NCBI GenBank assembly: GCA_964036155.1
Contig: OZ038422.1
Span: 51,545,201 to 51,609,200 of the forward strand
DNA: 64,000 nucleotides
Direction: 5' to 3'
Source of the DNA: Diploscapter coronatus
Taxonomy: Eukaryota > Nematoda > Chromadorea > Rhabditida > Rhabditidae
In this document: positions 1 through 12,230 of the stretch, in pieces
Layout: each line of letters opens with the position of its first letter
How positions within the stretch are numbered: the first letter of the stretch is position 1
The notes under the pieces: model-generated
The model's input: only the letters and a program-made list of their open reading frames with translations
The model's database searches: none
What the model was told of the DNA's origin: nothing
Program-made: the position numbers and the translations under genes

Positions 1-3000
1 TTTTTTGTCTCGAAATATTCCACGCTATTTCTTAAATTTCTTTGGCGACAAATTTCGAAGCGTGACATTCCTCGCATTGCACGGCAATTAGCCAATCCGA
101 ACAAAGATACGGTCTCGTTTATTTTTCTCTTATTCTTCCATACTATTTTTCCAGTTTTCATCTCTCTAATCCTAATAATTCCCAAAACTATTTCCCAATT
201 ATATTTCTCTAACACATCTCAAAACCATGTGCTATCTAAGATTCTAATCTCCCACATATCTGACTTCATGTGTTGATACATACTGTCACTTTGCGCTGTT
301 CATTCAAGATCTCATTCACTTTAAATTTGTCATTTAATAATTCTTTCGGTATCCGAATTTCCTATGACATTCTCAGACATAATTTCTAATCTCAAAAATT
401 CTCTTTTTTCTCGAATTTTTATTTTATTCGATATTTTCCCAACCCCTAGCCTCTACCTATCAAGTCTGATTTCCGTATATGTTAATGCGATAAGCGATCG
501 GACCGCCTTCCAAAAACTGTCAGATTGTTTTCTGTTCTATTTTTATGACCATAATATTTGATTCTCTGATGCAAACTTCGACTTGTTGCTTGTTTTGATT
601 TGGAACTGGTTTTAAAACTTTGAAGATTATTAAGGTTTCATTAGAAATTGCTTTATCACCCAAAATTCCTATTAAAATAACTTTATTAATTTCAAGTTAT
701 ATTTAAATTTAACTTTCAGAAAAATTGGCTTTAAAATTTCAGAGATAAACTTTGCATTCAGTATAGATGATTTCATGCTGATATATGCCTCTAAATAATT
801 TACCATTTTATAAATACCATTCATCTAATTGGACTTACTCTAGATCGGATTCAAATTCATTAATTTTAAATGTTCTAAATTCCAACCTGAACTTCAAGTA
901 AATAACATTTCCTAAAGTTTAAATTATTTATCACTTTACCATAATTTGTCCTTTTCAAAAGTTTACATCTGCGCATTTTCACTCCCTCAACTTCTTGGAA
1001 CTAATTTTCGTTATCTCCACCTTAAGGCAAAAAAACCATTTTTAATTCCGAGGAAAAATCTCCACTCAAAAATTCAAAATTTCACCTGCAAAATTGTTAT
1101 CATTTCTTCGGAGATTTTTGACCTATCTCAAACATCTTAGGTAAAGGAAATTTCATATCTAGTATAAAAAGATAGACCTTTAAAATCACCAGGTATATAA
1201 GTTGGTCATTTCTGAAATATCAATATCTCCCAAATACCCAAGTTCTTAGCATTTCTAAATTCATGGAAACAAAACCAGAAGGCCTGTTCAGATTCTATTC
1301 AAATTATCTTAGATCTAACTTTTTCAATGTTTTAAAATCTCTATATCATGCCGAGGAATAGGATATACACACCGTTTTAGATATCAAAATTCAAAATCTC
1401 TACCTTCATCGCATATGCAATTTCACTTCAGCAAAGCATATACTTGTAATTTCCTGAAATCGGTAACTCATATGATACGCTTGACGCAAGTATGAACTTC
1501 TCCAAAAATCATTTCCTTCGAAAAAAGTTAAAAAATCGGCAATTACGGTAGTCTTTCAATAGAATTTTTGGATTGAAGATACGAAACTTTTTAATTAATC
1601 GTTAAAGTCACGAAGAAGATTTTTGACGTAAGTTCGGGATAAGTTCAGGATATGATCTGGGTATGATGTTACTCAAAATCTCCTATAAAAATTGAAAGTT
1701 CATTGTAGAATCATCAGAACTAGCATATTTTAGATTTTTACATTTTATCACATGAGTAGAGCCCGCAAGTGATTTTCGGAAATTTACACCATTGAATCAA
1801 GCTAGTTTTGGGAAGCAATGAGCTGTTTTACTCTTTCCTATTCGATGCTCCTATCAAAAGTTGTGCATTGCGTACTTTTGAAAACAGCGACTTTCAAACT
1901 GATTGCGGCAATTTGTGAAATTGTATTTTTTTATTCAGAAATATGTAGCAAGATCAAAATTATCGTAAATTTGCGCAGGCTTTGTTGGACACCATTTTTT
2001 CGAATTAAAAAATGAAAAATGCACGAAATTTATTTGACGACCGAACTTCAAACGATTCCAAAGCAGTTGTTGACTGATTTTTACAGCGTTTTAACGGCGC
2101 AAACCGTTCGCTCATACATTCAGTTGAATATTTGTAGAAGAATGTTTTCCGCGAAATTCCCTAATTAACGAGGAACGAAAAATGTGACCAATTTTTGCTT
2201 CATAAAGTGAGCGGAGCTTGCGAACTCTACATATGAGCACGATTTAACGACAATAAATTCTAATGTTTGAATGTTTCTAAAAAGTTCCTATGAAATTTCA
2301 ATTTAATTCAAATTAAAGTTGCTCTATATTTTCTTCAGTTTTCCATAAATCGAAGAAAATATAGGATACAATGTGTCAGAAAATTTTGTTAATTCGAATT
2401 AGACCATTTTGCCTCGATTTCTCATGTAAAATTGTAGCAGCTCTCATATTCACACGATCGTGTTTTTACTTATGATTTTCGCAGAATTTTCCCGAAACAA
2501 AGGGCGGCGGGCCGATACAATTTTGAAGTTTGTTTGTAAGCCGAAATACTGTAATATGCCCATATTCAGGTTGAGTAGATTGAGTTTTTATATACCAGGC
2601 AATAGTCTTCGTCTATCCTAATACGCACGAAAAGAAATTCACTATATCTCACTTTGGATATGAAAGGGATTGAGTAGATTGAGATATTCAGGCGTAATAT
2701 CGGCTAACTTTTGAACATTTATTGTTTGAAATATCTCATTTTCGATTCAATATTACTTTCCTAATTTTTCCTTTCCATATTTCAAATTTTAAAACCTCCA
2801 AAACAAACTTTTCCTATTCAACTCTCTGAATTTCCTTTCACAAGTTTAATTAATTTTTACATTTTCGTTATCTTTATCCTTCGAATTCAAACTATAGAAA
2901 TTTGATGAATTTTCGGGCTGAAATTTTCGACAAATTTCATCAAATCTTATCAGAATTTGTTGTTTTAGAGTCTAGAATTCGGGGCTAACTTTTAGGATTA

Positions 3001-5620
3001 AATGAATAGTCGAAGCGTTTTCCTAACTTTGCTATGCTTAATCGAATAAGAACATTAAAGGATGAGGAAAAACGTGAAATTGATATCCGAAAGGGGAATT
3101 ATCGCGCGTCCAACGCCTACTTAATTTCGATGAATTTTAGATTATAGGGGATTTGTGTCCATTAGTCAAAAAATAGTAGAAAATGTTGGAGTCGAAAAAT
3201 TCGCCTTTCAAGTATTTGTTCGATAATATTTCATCAGCTCTCACGTTTTCAAGAGCTGCGAAGACTGAAACTTGCTGAGAATTAATCGTTTCTCAATGGA
3301 TCTCAGTATGTAACGCCGAGGTGTTCGAAATTGGAAGTTTCAAAATTTCGCTGAAATTTGGAACCACTTGATCAAGTTTTCTCATATTTTGAAATTCTCT
3401 AAATTTTCATTCTAATCAATTTTATATCTCGGTTGATGTGTCATATTCTCTTCTTTTATTTCCGCTCCTCTGAAGCATATGAATTCACGGTATCTTTTCT
3501 TCTAAAGAATTCAAACGGGGCGGATCTTAACGTTTTAATTTTTGATTTAACTTCTTTCTTGCTTAACCCCTACCATTTTATCTGAAATTTTAGGTAGAGT
3601 AAATCACCAAAAACTCTTTTTGCATAGTTTTCCCCAAAATTTAGGAAAAAGTACTCGAGATTAAGCAAATCATCAGTGACCCTTTTGTTTTGAAATCTTA
3701 TCTCTCAGATTTTTTATTCCCCATTCTCGTTTTTTCCACTTTTTGTATTGTCATTATCGCATTATTCATTCAATCAACGCACACCGTCACTGTTTTTTGA
3801 CAACTTTTGACATTTCACTCTTCGATTAGGGCATAGAAGCACGTGTCAATATTGATTTTATTCCTACTTCTCTTAAAATATAATTTAGTCTATCGTCTCT
3901 TTAAAATATGACATTCGTGGGCTCCCTATACAATTTACCTCTTCACCAATAATACCATTTGTAAAATAACCGAATTAAAGATAGGGAGTATAGCAAAGCG
4001 AGAAATGACTGATGAGTTTTACAAATGATCGTTATTATAAACTGCTGAAGTATACAAGGACCTTACTATGACTCTCTAAAAAAAGTTAGGATACCATTTC
4101 TATCATTTTTCCACTTTATTTTTTCATTCCACCTTCACTTTCCCGTTTTCCTAATCATCATTCCAATTATGTTGGCATTTCGTTTTATCTGCGTAGGTAT
4201 CATCTGATATGCGTTGGGGGTGATTCAATTATGCTAATTTTTCGCGCTACTCTAAAGTTCATTCCTACATTCGTAAACTATCTGAACATTCGATTTGCAT
4301 ATTTACTCATCATTTTTGCATGGCACCTAGCATGCTTAGGTATACGAGCTTAAACCTGTTTACGATATTTTCAAGCCTGAATAATATCATGCTAGCCTAA
4401 CCCTTAAGATTCCGGTACATTAGACTTACGTCAACTCTTAGATTTCATCATTTCATTACCATTTTGTTTAAACTTATACTTTCTGAAATACAAATATCTT
4501 TTAAAAATTCTATTTCTTCTAAAATGCGCGTTATTTACGACTGAATTTCTTATACGTATCGGACTCGTGACTCAAGTCGAAATAATCTAAGATTTGATTA
4601 GACAATTGACTTTGCGCCCTATCATATCAATGAGTTAACAGATTTCGTATATCCTTTATATCTTTTAAATCCCCGAAATCCCTTATCGCCGTAACGCGAT
4701 TACCGTCAAGAACCCCGCACATATAATTCGCTAATTCATTGATGAGATTATTTTGTTTATTATCTCATCTTTTGTCAGAGCCTTTTACATTTTGTAATGC
4801 ATTTCTCATTTCTCACTTAATTTCTAAAATTTCCCGTTTTATAGTAAATTTGAACTTTATAAGCCCTGCTTTCTTAGATATTGAGCCCTAAAGAAAAGAT
4901 AAAACTCTACCACCTAGAGTAGGGTCCCCAAGTAGATACGCCAAACCTCAATTTGTGGTAGATTTCTTGCACGGAACGTTTTATCGGATGTATCATCGAT
5001 CCAGATTAGGTCTTCTATGACATTTTAAGTTTGAAAGGCATTTCCTTTCCAAATTTTCTGCTTCAAACTACCACGTTTCTACCACAAACGCATTTTTACA
5101 AGAGGGCGGAGCTTGGAGATTCTAGCCTAGGAGCGTTAACCTTCTCAAGCTTTCTTTATCGTAAATCTCTCGAGCTAAGGGGGAGGTCACTGCGCACAAA
5201 AGTGTATTATTCACGAAACATTATAATCGGATAATAATTAAGTTTCAACTAACTTTTGACGTACTAGTATATTTCTGATCTAGAAAGAATTTTTATTCAT
5301 TTTCACCCTATCATTCAGTTATAGATAATAGGCTTTACCATCAGATTTTGCAGAATAAAAATTAGGATTTTGAAAGAAAATGTAGACTAAGAGAGTTAAG
5401 TGAGAGCAGGGCACGATAGGGATAAGGCATAGGATCAAAACTAGGAATGAGATTAGGGATAGGGAAAGTATAGGCCAAATTTTATTTACTTGATTAGCAG
5501 TTATCATCGATAAGTCTTTCATTATGATTCATTATAATTTTTGTATTTTGTACGCAGTGGCATACATCCGAGTCAATATTTTTGGGCGTGACTTAATTTT
5601 CATACTTGCAATTTTCAGGC
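1..5620. other. Gene-poor left flank
   Basis: I see no supportable complete gene here. Frame 1 is open from base 1 to about 273 without a start codon and could be the end of an exon of a gene left of the window, but nothing in it is recognisable. A 13-bp stem (CTATATTTTCTTC and its complement) lies at about 2322-2364. A transposon-like inverted-repeat element (4914-5125) is listed separately. Confidence 0.5.
4914..5125. mobile_element. MITE family A, full copy 1
   Basis: This 212-bp element starts CTAGAGTAGGGTCCCCAAG and ends GCTTGGAGATTCTAG, so its ends are imperfect terminal inverted repeats. A second full-length relative lies at 56911-57215 with the same internal order, and partial relatives lie at 24031-24120 and 40160-40224. 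No open reading frame of note is present, so it is a non-autonomous DNA element. The superfamily is not clear. Confidence 0.7.
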
Positions 5621-7768
5621 ATGGCAAACTTGATAATGCCGATCTTGCTACTTCCTGATGAGTTGATTTTGTATCTGGACAACTTCCTGTGTATTGAAGA
5701 TACGATCAGTTTTGCGGTGAGTTGAAAAAAAGGTTTTTCTCTAAAAAATAATATAATTTATATCATTGCGATAAAAGATGCAAAAAAATCATTGGAGTGG
5801 AAATTCATTCGAAGTTAAAGCTTTCAAAGCACTATTTTCAGCAAAGCTGCCCCCGGTTCCGCAATGCTTTGATGAAAATGTTTCAGAGCTACACTCGAAT
5901 GCAGGTATCTTTTCGAATACCTGAAAATTCATTCAAGCAAAATTTCAGCTCTGCGACGACCATATCTGCTATATTTCCAATCCCAAGGGAAAAGTTCGTT
6001 ATTTCCATCTGAAAAACGCCAGGGCGGTGCTGGAATTCGCTACGAATATCGGTATGTGTTTGTAATTGCTGCATGGAAAAGTGAGTGAAGCCTAAATTCA
6101 AGCTACGCTCACTTTTCCATCGGTCATTGCATACGTTCAATAATTTATGAAGCGATGATATTTTGATTCCAGAAGAAATCCTGATAATCATGAAAGACGT
6201 GAACATCTCGACCTGTAAGCTGAATGGAGAGGCCAGTAACATGGCTGGTAAGCACAATATAAAATTAAAAATCACCTTGGAAAATACTAACCTCCGCCTT
6301 AATTTTTACTCCAATTCTTGGATCAATAATTAAATATCCTATTATTGATTGAAGAGAGCGTCGATATTCAAAACATGCTATTCGTTTCTCTTCTATGCAA
6401 CTCATCATTTCGCATTCAAATTCGACTTTTAATTGCTGCATGAATATCGACTTTCTCTCCAACCAACGATACTACATTTCCAACTTGCCATGCAAATTGC
6501 AACGTAATCATCTGATCATTCAGAAGCCACCCCCTACACCAGTGGAGGCTACCTCGGACAGATTTTCTACCCCCAACCACCTAATCTGCCGAATCTGAAG
6601 ACGGTTCAAATTCACATCGACGTCATGTTTGAGACATTCAAGGAAGCCACCCCAATCGTTCCTACCGGAGACCTCTTCTTCGCCCTGCAGCATCTCGACG
6701 AAGGACCTTTCAAAACCAGCGTTCAAGTAAGACTTCTCGGATGTATGTTGTTGCGCACAAAAATGATGATAGCTGAATATCATCAGAATGAAATTTAATA
6801 TTTTATTCTTCTTGGAAACGTGAGTTTCGAGTGCTCGAAAGAAATTCGAATTAATTTCTGTAAGATAAATTCATATCTTATTCACCTTACCCCTACTCTA
6901 TCATGATGCCACAAGATTAGACTATAAAAGTAGTACAAAATCTATGAAATTGGTTAAAATTCGATAAATAAGAGTATTTTTGCAAGATACACACATTTTG
7001 TGCGTAACGACCGCTGCCCGACTTCTTCAGAAAATATTATGCTTCAAAGTAGCTCTAGTGTAAGATAAAATACGTTTCTTCATTAGATGTCTTAGCAGGT
7101 TACGTTCAAATTTTTAAAAATCAAAAAATGTTTTGTTACTTGCCTTGATCGATTAAAAGCTAGGCTATCCTAAATTTAATTCTTTTAGGTAAGCTTCTGC
7201 TGCGCTAATTTCAACTACGAAGAGGATGAAGTCCCGAGAAACACCCTCTTCGCTGGCATGGAACGGTGTCTGCAAGCTGCTGCTGAACTTGGGGCTGAAA
7301 CTGAACTCGAAGCCGAACCCGGAGAGGGTTAGTTCATTACTTTGAATAATGAAGCTAAAGCTTTTTTTTATATAATAAATTATGTATTAGCTGAAATCGG
7401 TAGAGTATTTTATGCTCAAATTACTCTTGTGACCAAAATCTTGCAATATACTTATATTTGCAGTTTTAGGCTACGTAGACATCATCATTGAGAAAGGGAA
7501 GGTCGATTACTCGTTCGCGTTTTTCTACTACAATCCGGACATTTGCGAGCCTATGGACCCGAATCGGATCGACATCGATTTCGAAATGAGCGACGACGAA
7601 GAGGAAGTGAATGTTCTCGAGAATAATTCGGAAACCAGAAATGATAATTCTGGGAACCTCGGCAACCAAATGGAGCAAGTTCAAATGCAGTTCGCCGATT
7701 ACAACCAATACTGGGAATACGACACAATGTTGCAACCACTCTTCGTGGTTTATAAAAGGAACATGTGA
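5621..7768 (+). CDS. F-box protein
   Basis: Seven exons (5621-5716, 5842-5904, 5949-6051, 6173-6247, 6524-6726, 7189-7327, 7464-7768) join in frame to 327 aa. The N-terminus carries an F-box-like motif: residues about 8-32 read LLLPDELILYLDNFL followed by IEDTISFA, matching the LP.E....I...L.. pattern through which F-box proteins bind SKP1. The remainder is a divergent substrate-binding region of the kind seen in expanded nematode F-box families. An acidic stretch (MSDDEEEVN) and a Gln/Asn-rich tail precede the C-terminus. The start ATG lies two bases after an ATTTTCAG acceptor, so the mRNA is probably trans-spliced. A MITE sits in intron 4. The F-box assignment is an inference from the N-terminal motif; the substrate is unknown. 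Confidence 0.75.
6349..6462. mobile_element. MITE family B, copy 1 (in F-box gene intron)
   Basis: A roughly 115-bp element has ends TTGAAGAGAGCGTCGATATT and (reversed) TTGGAGAGAAAGTCGATATT. Relatives lie at 12515-12634 and, in opposite orientation, at 36363-36482. It lies within the intron between F-box gene exons 4 and 5. Confidence 0.7.
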
Positions 7769-7830
7769 TTTGAAATTCGCAATACTGCAAACTTGTAATT
7801 GAAATTACATTCCATTGGAGGTCTTCTTTC

Positions 7831-7836
7831 AATAAA
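7831..7836 (+). promoter_or_regulatory. Polyadenylation signal
   Basis: An AATAAA hexamer lies 62 bases after the F-box gene stop codon. Confidence 0.6.
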
Positions 7837-7839
7837 AGT

Positions 7840-8737
7840 CTCCTTATGAAAGAGAACCTGAGAATTGTAGATCATGAGCTTCTATTAGCGGTTTAACGGT
7901 ATCTGAGATAAAGTTTGAATATTTGAGACATTTTATTTATAAAAATACGATGTTGTTCGAAATGTGAGCTATGACGTAATGAGAGGCTAACATTTGAAAC
8001 ATCCCATTTTCGTTATTACTTTTCCAAACTTCCTATCAATTTTTGTAGTCACGCAATTTTCTGTCAATATTTGTGAATTGTGAAGACCATCTTAATTTCG
8101 ATGCATTTATTTAGTCAAACATGTTAATAATCTAAATTTATTTATTTGAAAAATTTGATTGTCCGCTGGTTTAATTTACTCGATTCGACATTTATCTTTC
8201 CTCAATTTAAAAAAATATTTATTCCTCTTTTTGATTTTAGATTAGCTCTCTTGGTGACCTGATCGTACTTTGCAATAATCATTTGTTGAAACATGATATT
8301 TCGAAATTTTCTTCAACTCCCATGATTTTAGTAGTTTGTCATCAAAATTTTGGCAAAAAGCACTCGTATAGCTGTATCAATATATTCATCATATCATCCC
8401 ATAATATCGCCGTGTAGTCCATATTTATGAGTCTATTTATTCCTTTTTTGTAATTTATAAATATTTAGTCGGGCATATTTATATTTTTGAGACATGACCC
8501 TTTCCGACACCTAACGTCAAGTTGTGCTCTATTTTATGTCGTACCGTGACAAGTGTTGTTCTGTACTGTAAACTATTACATCATCATCCATGAAGTCAAA
8601 ATCGATTCAACCAAGAGATTATAATTTGTAACGGGTAGTTATAAAATACATTATTTTTATTTTCATTACATATATAAAATTGAAATAAAGTAATTCTGTT
8701 GTGATGTAATGTCGTTTAGTACAAATTTATTATCTTT
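7840..8737. other. Intergenic, nothing recognised
   Basis: AT-rich spacer between the convergent F-box and ALKBH1 genes. I see no exon, RNA gene or inverted-repeat element before the SINE. Confidence 0.5.
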
Positions 8738-9059
8738 ATCCAAAGGTATAACAAAAAGGGGCGGCGTAGCGCAGTGGTTGTGTGTTACTGCCTACAGCTA
8801 GGGCTCAAGTTCGCCCCCCGCTCCTCACCCAAACCAAGGGGGTTAAGAAATGTTGGTAGTGGATAAAACCACGAAAAAAATTCGCCTAAAATCCCTCGGC
8901 TGTTGCACACAACAACAGTCTGTCCTCGGGACGGGCCACTAGTCCTGTGTGGCTAGGATAGGCCGACTGTACCCATTACAGGCTGAGGGTAGCCGACCCC
9001 ACCCAGTGGGAATAATAAGGCTAGGAAGAAAAAAAAAAAATCCAAAGGTATAACAAAAA
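8738..9059 (+). mobile_element. tRNA-derived SINE with target-site duplications
   Basis: The body (8758-9039, about 282 bp) begins with a tRNA-like head: GTAGCGCAGTGG matches a Pol III A box and AGTTCGCCCC resembles a B box at the expected distance. It ends in a run of A. It is flanked by perfect direct repeats of ATCCAAAGGTATAACAAAAA at 8738-8757 and 9040-9059, the mark of LINE-driven retrotransposition. The intact duplications and A-tail suggest a fairly recent insertion. It lies between convergent genes, just past the 3' end of the ALKBH1 gene. Confidence 0.85.
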
Positions 9060-9129
9060 CAAGCCTAAATTCAGAAAAAAGCATAAGAATGAATTTGTAG
9101 TCATTTCTTAAATTTTTACGAGAAAAATC

Positions 9130-11816
9130 CTATGATTTGTCATTCAGATTGACCTGCCTTATAGTGATGTTGACTCTGTTGTTTTTCAGGTATGATTTAT
9201 GAAACTCGTCGATATTTTCGGGCAGATCTAATTGAACCGTGTTTGCGAGCACTTTCGGGACCGCGTGGTAGACCCATCTTTGCTCTCCGGACATTACGAG
9301 GAGATCGCCGTTCCTCAGGAAAATTGGGACTGGCGGATCGCTCAGATCAGTTCCGCCGGTCAGGTACACTGCGGGTTGACCTGAACTTTTAAATTTAAAA
9401 CTTCTGATCACTTTGAATTATCCCGTTTTCAAACACATCGATGTCTGGCTTTCAAAACCGTATGGTATCTTTTTAATACTGTAATAGCTCTATATCGCTA
9501 GGCTAGAGAGTACTCGATATAGAAAGAGAGGAAAAGATTCCCTTAAGGGGGCACATTAACGCAATCATACGATGCCGCACGCATAGCGCCTTGGTAGTTT
9601 TCGACCGTTACAAACTGGGCTTGGACTCAAGCTCAGTTCACAATGCTTGTAAGCAACTTACAAGGTCAAAATGATCTTGTAAGTTGAACTTGGGTCCAAG
9701 TTCTGAAATGGGCAACGGCTAGAGTATTCTGCTTTCCCGTGTTTCTCCCAAAAATACAGGTTCTCGAACTTTGCAAAAATAATGTTTGGAATAAGAGAAA
9801 AAGAAATCATAGTTTTGGAAGCCAGGTACCGATTTGATTGAGAAACGAGGTAAAGAAGTAGTTTAGATTCTCATAACATATCACTTGTAGCATGTTTCTT
9901 CCAAGAGTGATATTAAGAAATAAAAAAACGAATAATTGCATTTTATCGAAAGATACATTTGAAAAAGGTTAGTTTCGGGATTCATATTTCAGATGTGAAA
10001 CTGGAAATTTTTATATATCTCTCCAGCAGATCTAAACAGGGGCTTAACCTAAATCGTTCGAACATGCTCTTCTTTGTGCCAAAATTTCCTGTTAAAGTCT
10101 TATTGTGTACGCCTCTATGTACCAACTTTCTATAGAGCAATTTTACTTTGCGTACTCCCCCCTCCATAATTTTTCATTATGGCTGAAAGTCTACTCTCTA
10201 ATTTCAAAATACGTTTCACCAACTTTGAAACATTCGATGTAACTAGTACCTTTGCAATTTGTTCGTCTTTCCTACAATAAATGAATGAAGCCTCACCAAT
10301 CGTGAGAGACACTAGTGGGGCAGTGGCTCTCTCCGACTCGTCGATGTGTGCGGACAGGGTGGATTTTGGCGGGTAGAAATTGACGATCGCTGCATCGCCA
10401 ATCACTTCGGACAGGGACAGGAGACGACAGACTAACTGAAAAATTTTGATGAAGGATTTTTTTAAAAAAATTACTCACCGCCGAAATCTCAGCCAACTCT
10501 TTCGGAAATTGTCTTCCTGTTTCAGGGTAGATTTTCTTGGTCCAATCGTAGTCGATCCCTAATGTCACCCATCTAAGCGACTTTCCTGCGGATTTTAGAA
10601 CCTCCCTAAAAACCTATTTAAAAATAAGTTTATCATTCGGAAACTTAGAAGTATGTTAATTTGAATGGAAGATATGTAATTCAACGTTTTCGTATTTTCA
10701 TCTTTAAAAAAATACGAATCGAAAAATTAGAAATCTCTCACTTTTCCGGCGCTGTCCCGTGTGCGGTCATGTTATTGACGTTAGGCGGGTTCGCGTACTC
10801 TTCAATCCGCTGCATCCATAGCGCGGTGCCATTGACGCTGAATTTTTGGCTTTTTTTGCAAAATTAAAACAAAAAATCAATTCTTTCGAAAAAGAAAAAT
10901 CTCACGTTATCACATCGGGAATAATATAGAGCCCTTCGCGATCTTTCAAAGTACAAATACGCCAGTCTTTCAGTGGTTTGATGCCTGAAATTTGAACTTA
11001 AAGAAACAATCCTGGAAAGTATCCAAATGAGGTAAGCATTTTGATAAGGGGTGAAATAGCAAAAAGAAAATGAAGAATCAAATTACCCAGAAATTCCAAG
11101 GTGTCCTTGTCAGGCTCGTATTTTCTAATGACGTTTTCAGACAGAAGTTCGGATTTTAAGTCGGAAGAAGTGGAAGGAAATATCCGGGTGTCTGAAAAAT
11201 TGTAGGTATTAGAAAACTTCTAGCTTTAACAGAATTAAATCAAAGTAATACATCTTTTTTCCCTCGAAGCATCATCAAAGCTCAAAAATTCTTTCTAGAA
11301 ACTAACTGCATTCAATAAATAAACTTTTTCCAAATATGCTTCAAAATTTTTCTAGTTAACTAGTAAAGTCCTAAACCATATTCATTCGTTACCGTAACGT
11401 CTGATATTTAAAAAAAAAAATATTAATTCGAGAAAATTCCTTACCAATAACAGTACTCAAATCAGGAGGCGGGCTGAGCCGCTTGAATTGTTTGAACATT
11501 TTCATGAACGCCGTCTGGCTTTTCACGTTAGACTCCGAACCGTAATGATCGCTTGAAGTCTGGAATTTCCGAATTCTTCAAAACTTTTTAGAAAATAAAA
11601 ACATTCTTAATAAGTTTCAAGTTTTTGAATGGTAAAGTTATCCACTGATTGTTTCATTCGATATGCGCATTAATGACGACTAATTGCGTACGTGATCCTG
11701 GTCACTCGGTCTCTGAGCTTCCGATATTCTTTTTCGATTCTGGCTTCAAAATCATGCTCAGCGTAGCCGAGTCCTTTCGACAATATCGCCCGGTTTGGAA
11801 ATTTCGTCAGTTTTAG
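9130..11816 (-). CDS. alkb-1: ALKBH1-type 2-oxoglutarate/Fe(II) dioxygenase
   Basis: Exons, in transcript order, are 11706-11816, 11445-11559, 11087-11191, 10906-10984, 10742-10837, 10479-10605, 10297-10435 and 9130-9380; they join in frame (340 codons before the stop). The AlkB fold is clear. The iron ligands are H and D in AHIDESE and the distal H in VYHAVPKV. The 2-oxoglutarate arginines lie in NNRVNITIRQV. The sub-motifs LRWVTLGIDYDW and IVNFYPPKSTL match ALKBH1, and so does the N-terminal KMFKQFKRL helix. ALKBH1 enzymes demethylate RNA (tRNA m1A, m5C oxidation) and possibly DNA 6mA, in nucleus and mitochondria. The first exon has no obvious start codon; the first in-frame Met is MKMFKQ in the second exon, so the 5' end is unresolved. 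An intron of about 900 bp before the last exon holds a fold-back element. Confidence 0.9.
9604..9718. repeat. Fold-back element in alkb-1 intron
   Basis: The sequence from CCGTTACAAACTGGGC to GGGCAACGG pairs with itself: outer arms are imperfect and the inner stem CTTACAAGGTC/GATCTTGTAAG is one mismatch from perfect with a 5-base loop. It is probably a non-autonomous transposon remnant. Confidence 0.55.
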
Positions 11817-12230
11817 CTATTTTTGAAATGAGTCATCTCATACCAAGCCGAATTTAAAATCCCAAGGACATTGTCGAAAACCTAACATTTCCATAGTTAG
11901 AAAATTTTCGGTATTTTCAGAAATCGAGCGACATAAAAAATCAGTGCTATTTCGTCTTCTCTGCCTCGTACATTTTACGGATAAACGGGCAATTACGGTT
12001 CATATCACTCTTGACGCAGTATGTATCACTTTCGACAACAATTTCCTAATCCTATTCAATTAAATTTACGAAAGTAGAAGATTTTCCGTAAGTTTCAAAC
12101 TTCGTCATTCCAAATTTATATATTTTTCAATTTTGATACCCAAGCCAATGAAGAAAATAAAATTTTATGTTTTGACAAAAAATTAAAGTTAGAATCCCAA
12201 CAACATACCGCTTGACTATCTTGGTCTCCT

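Noticed and set aside
5889..6275. 128-codon minus-strand frame over the F-box exons
   Set aside because: Shadow of exons 3 and 4 of the plus-strand F-box gene, whose splice phases close.
8758..8830. tRNA gene at the head of the SINE
   Set aside because: Box-like motifs are present but there is no complete cloverleaf, and the A-tail and direct repeats show it is a retroposon.
11973..12075. Minus-strand 32-codon frame ending YEAEKTK with two cysteines
   Set aside because: It lies between the 85-aa gene and alkb-1, fits neither in phase, and has no start codon or partner; too short to support alone.
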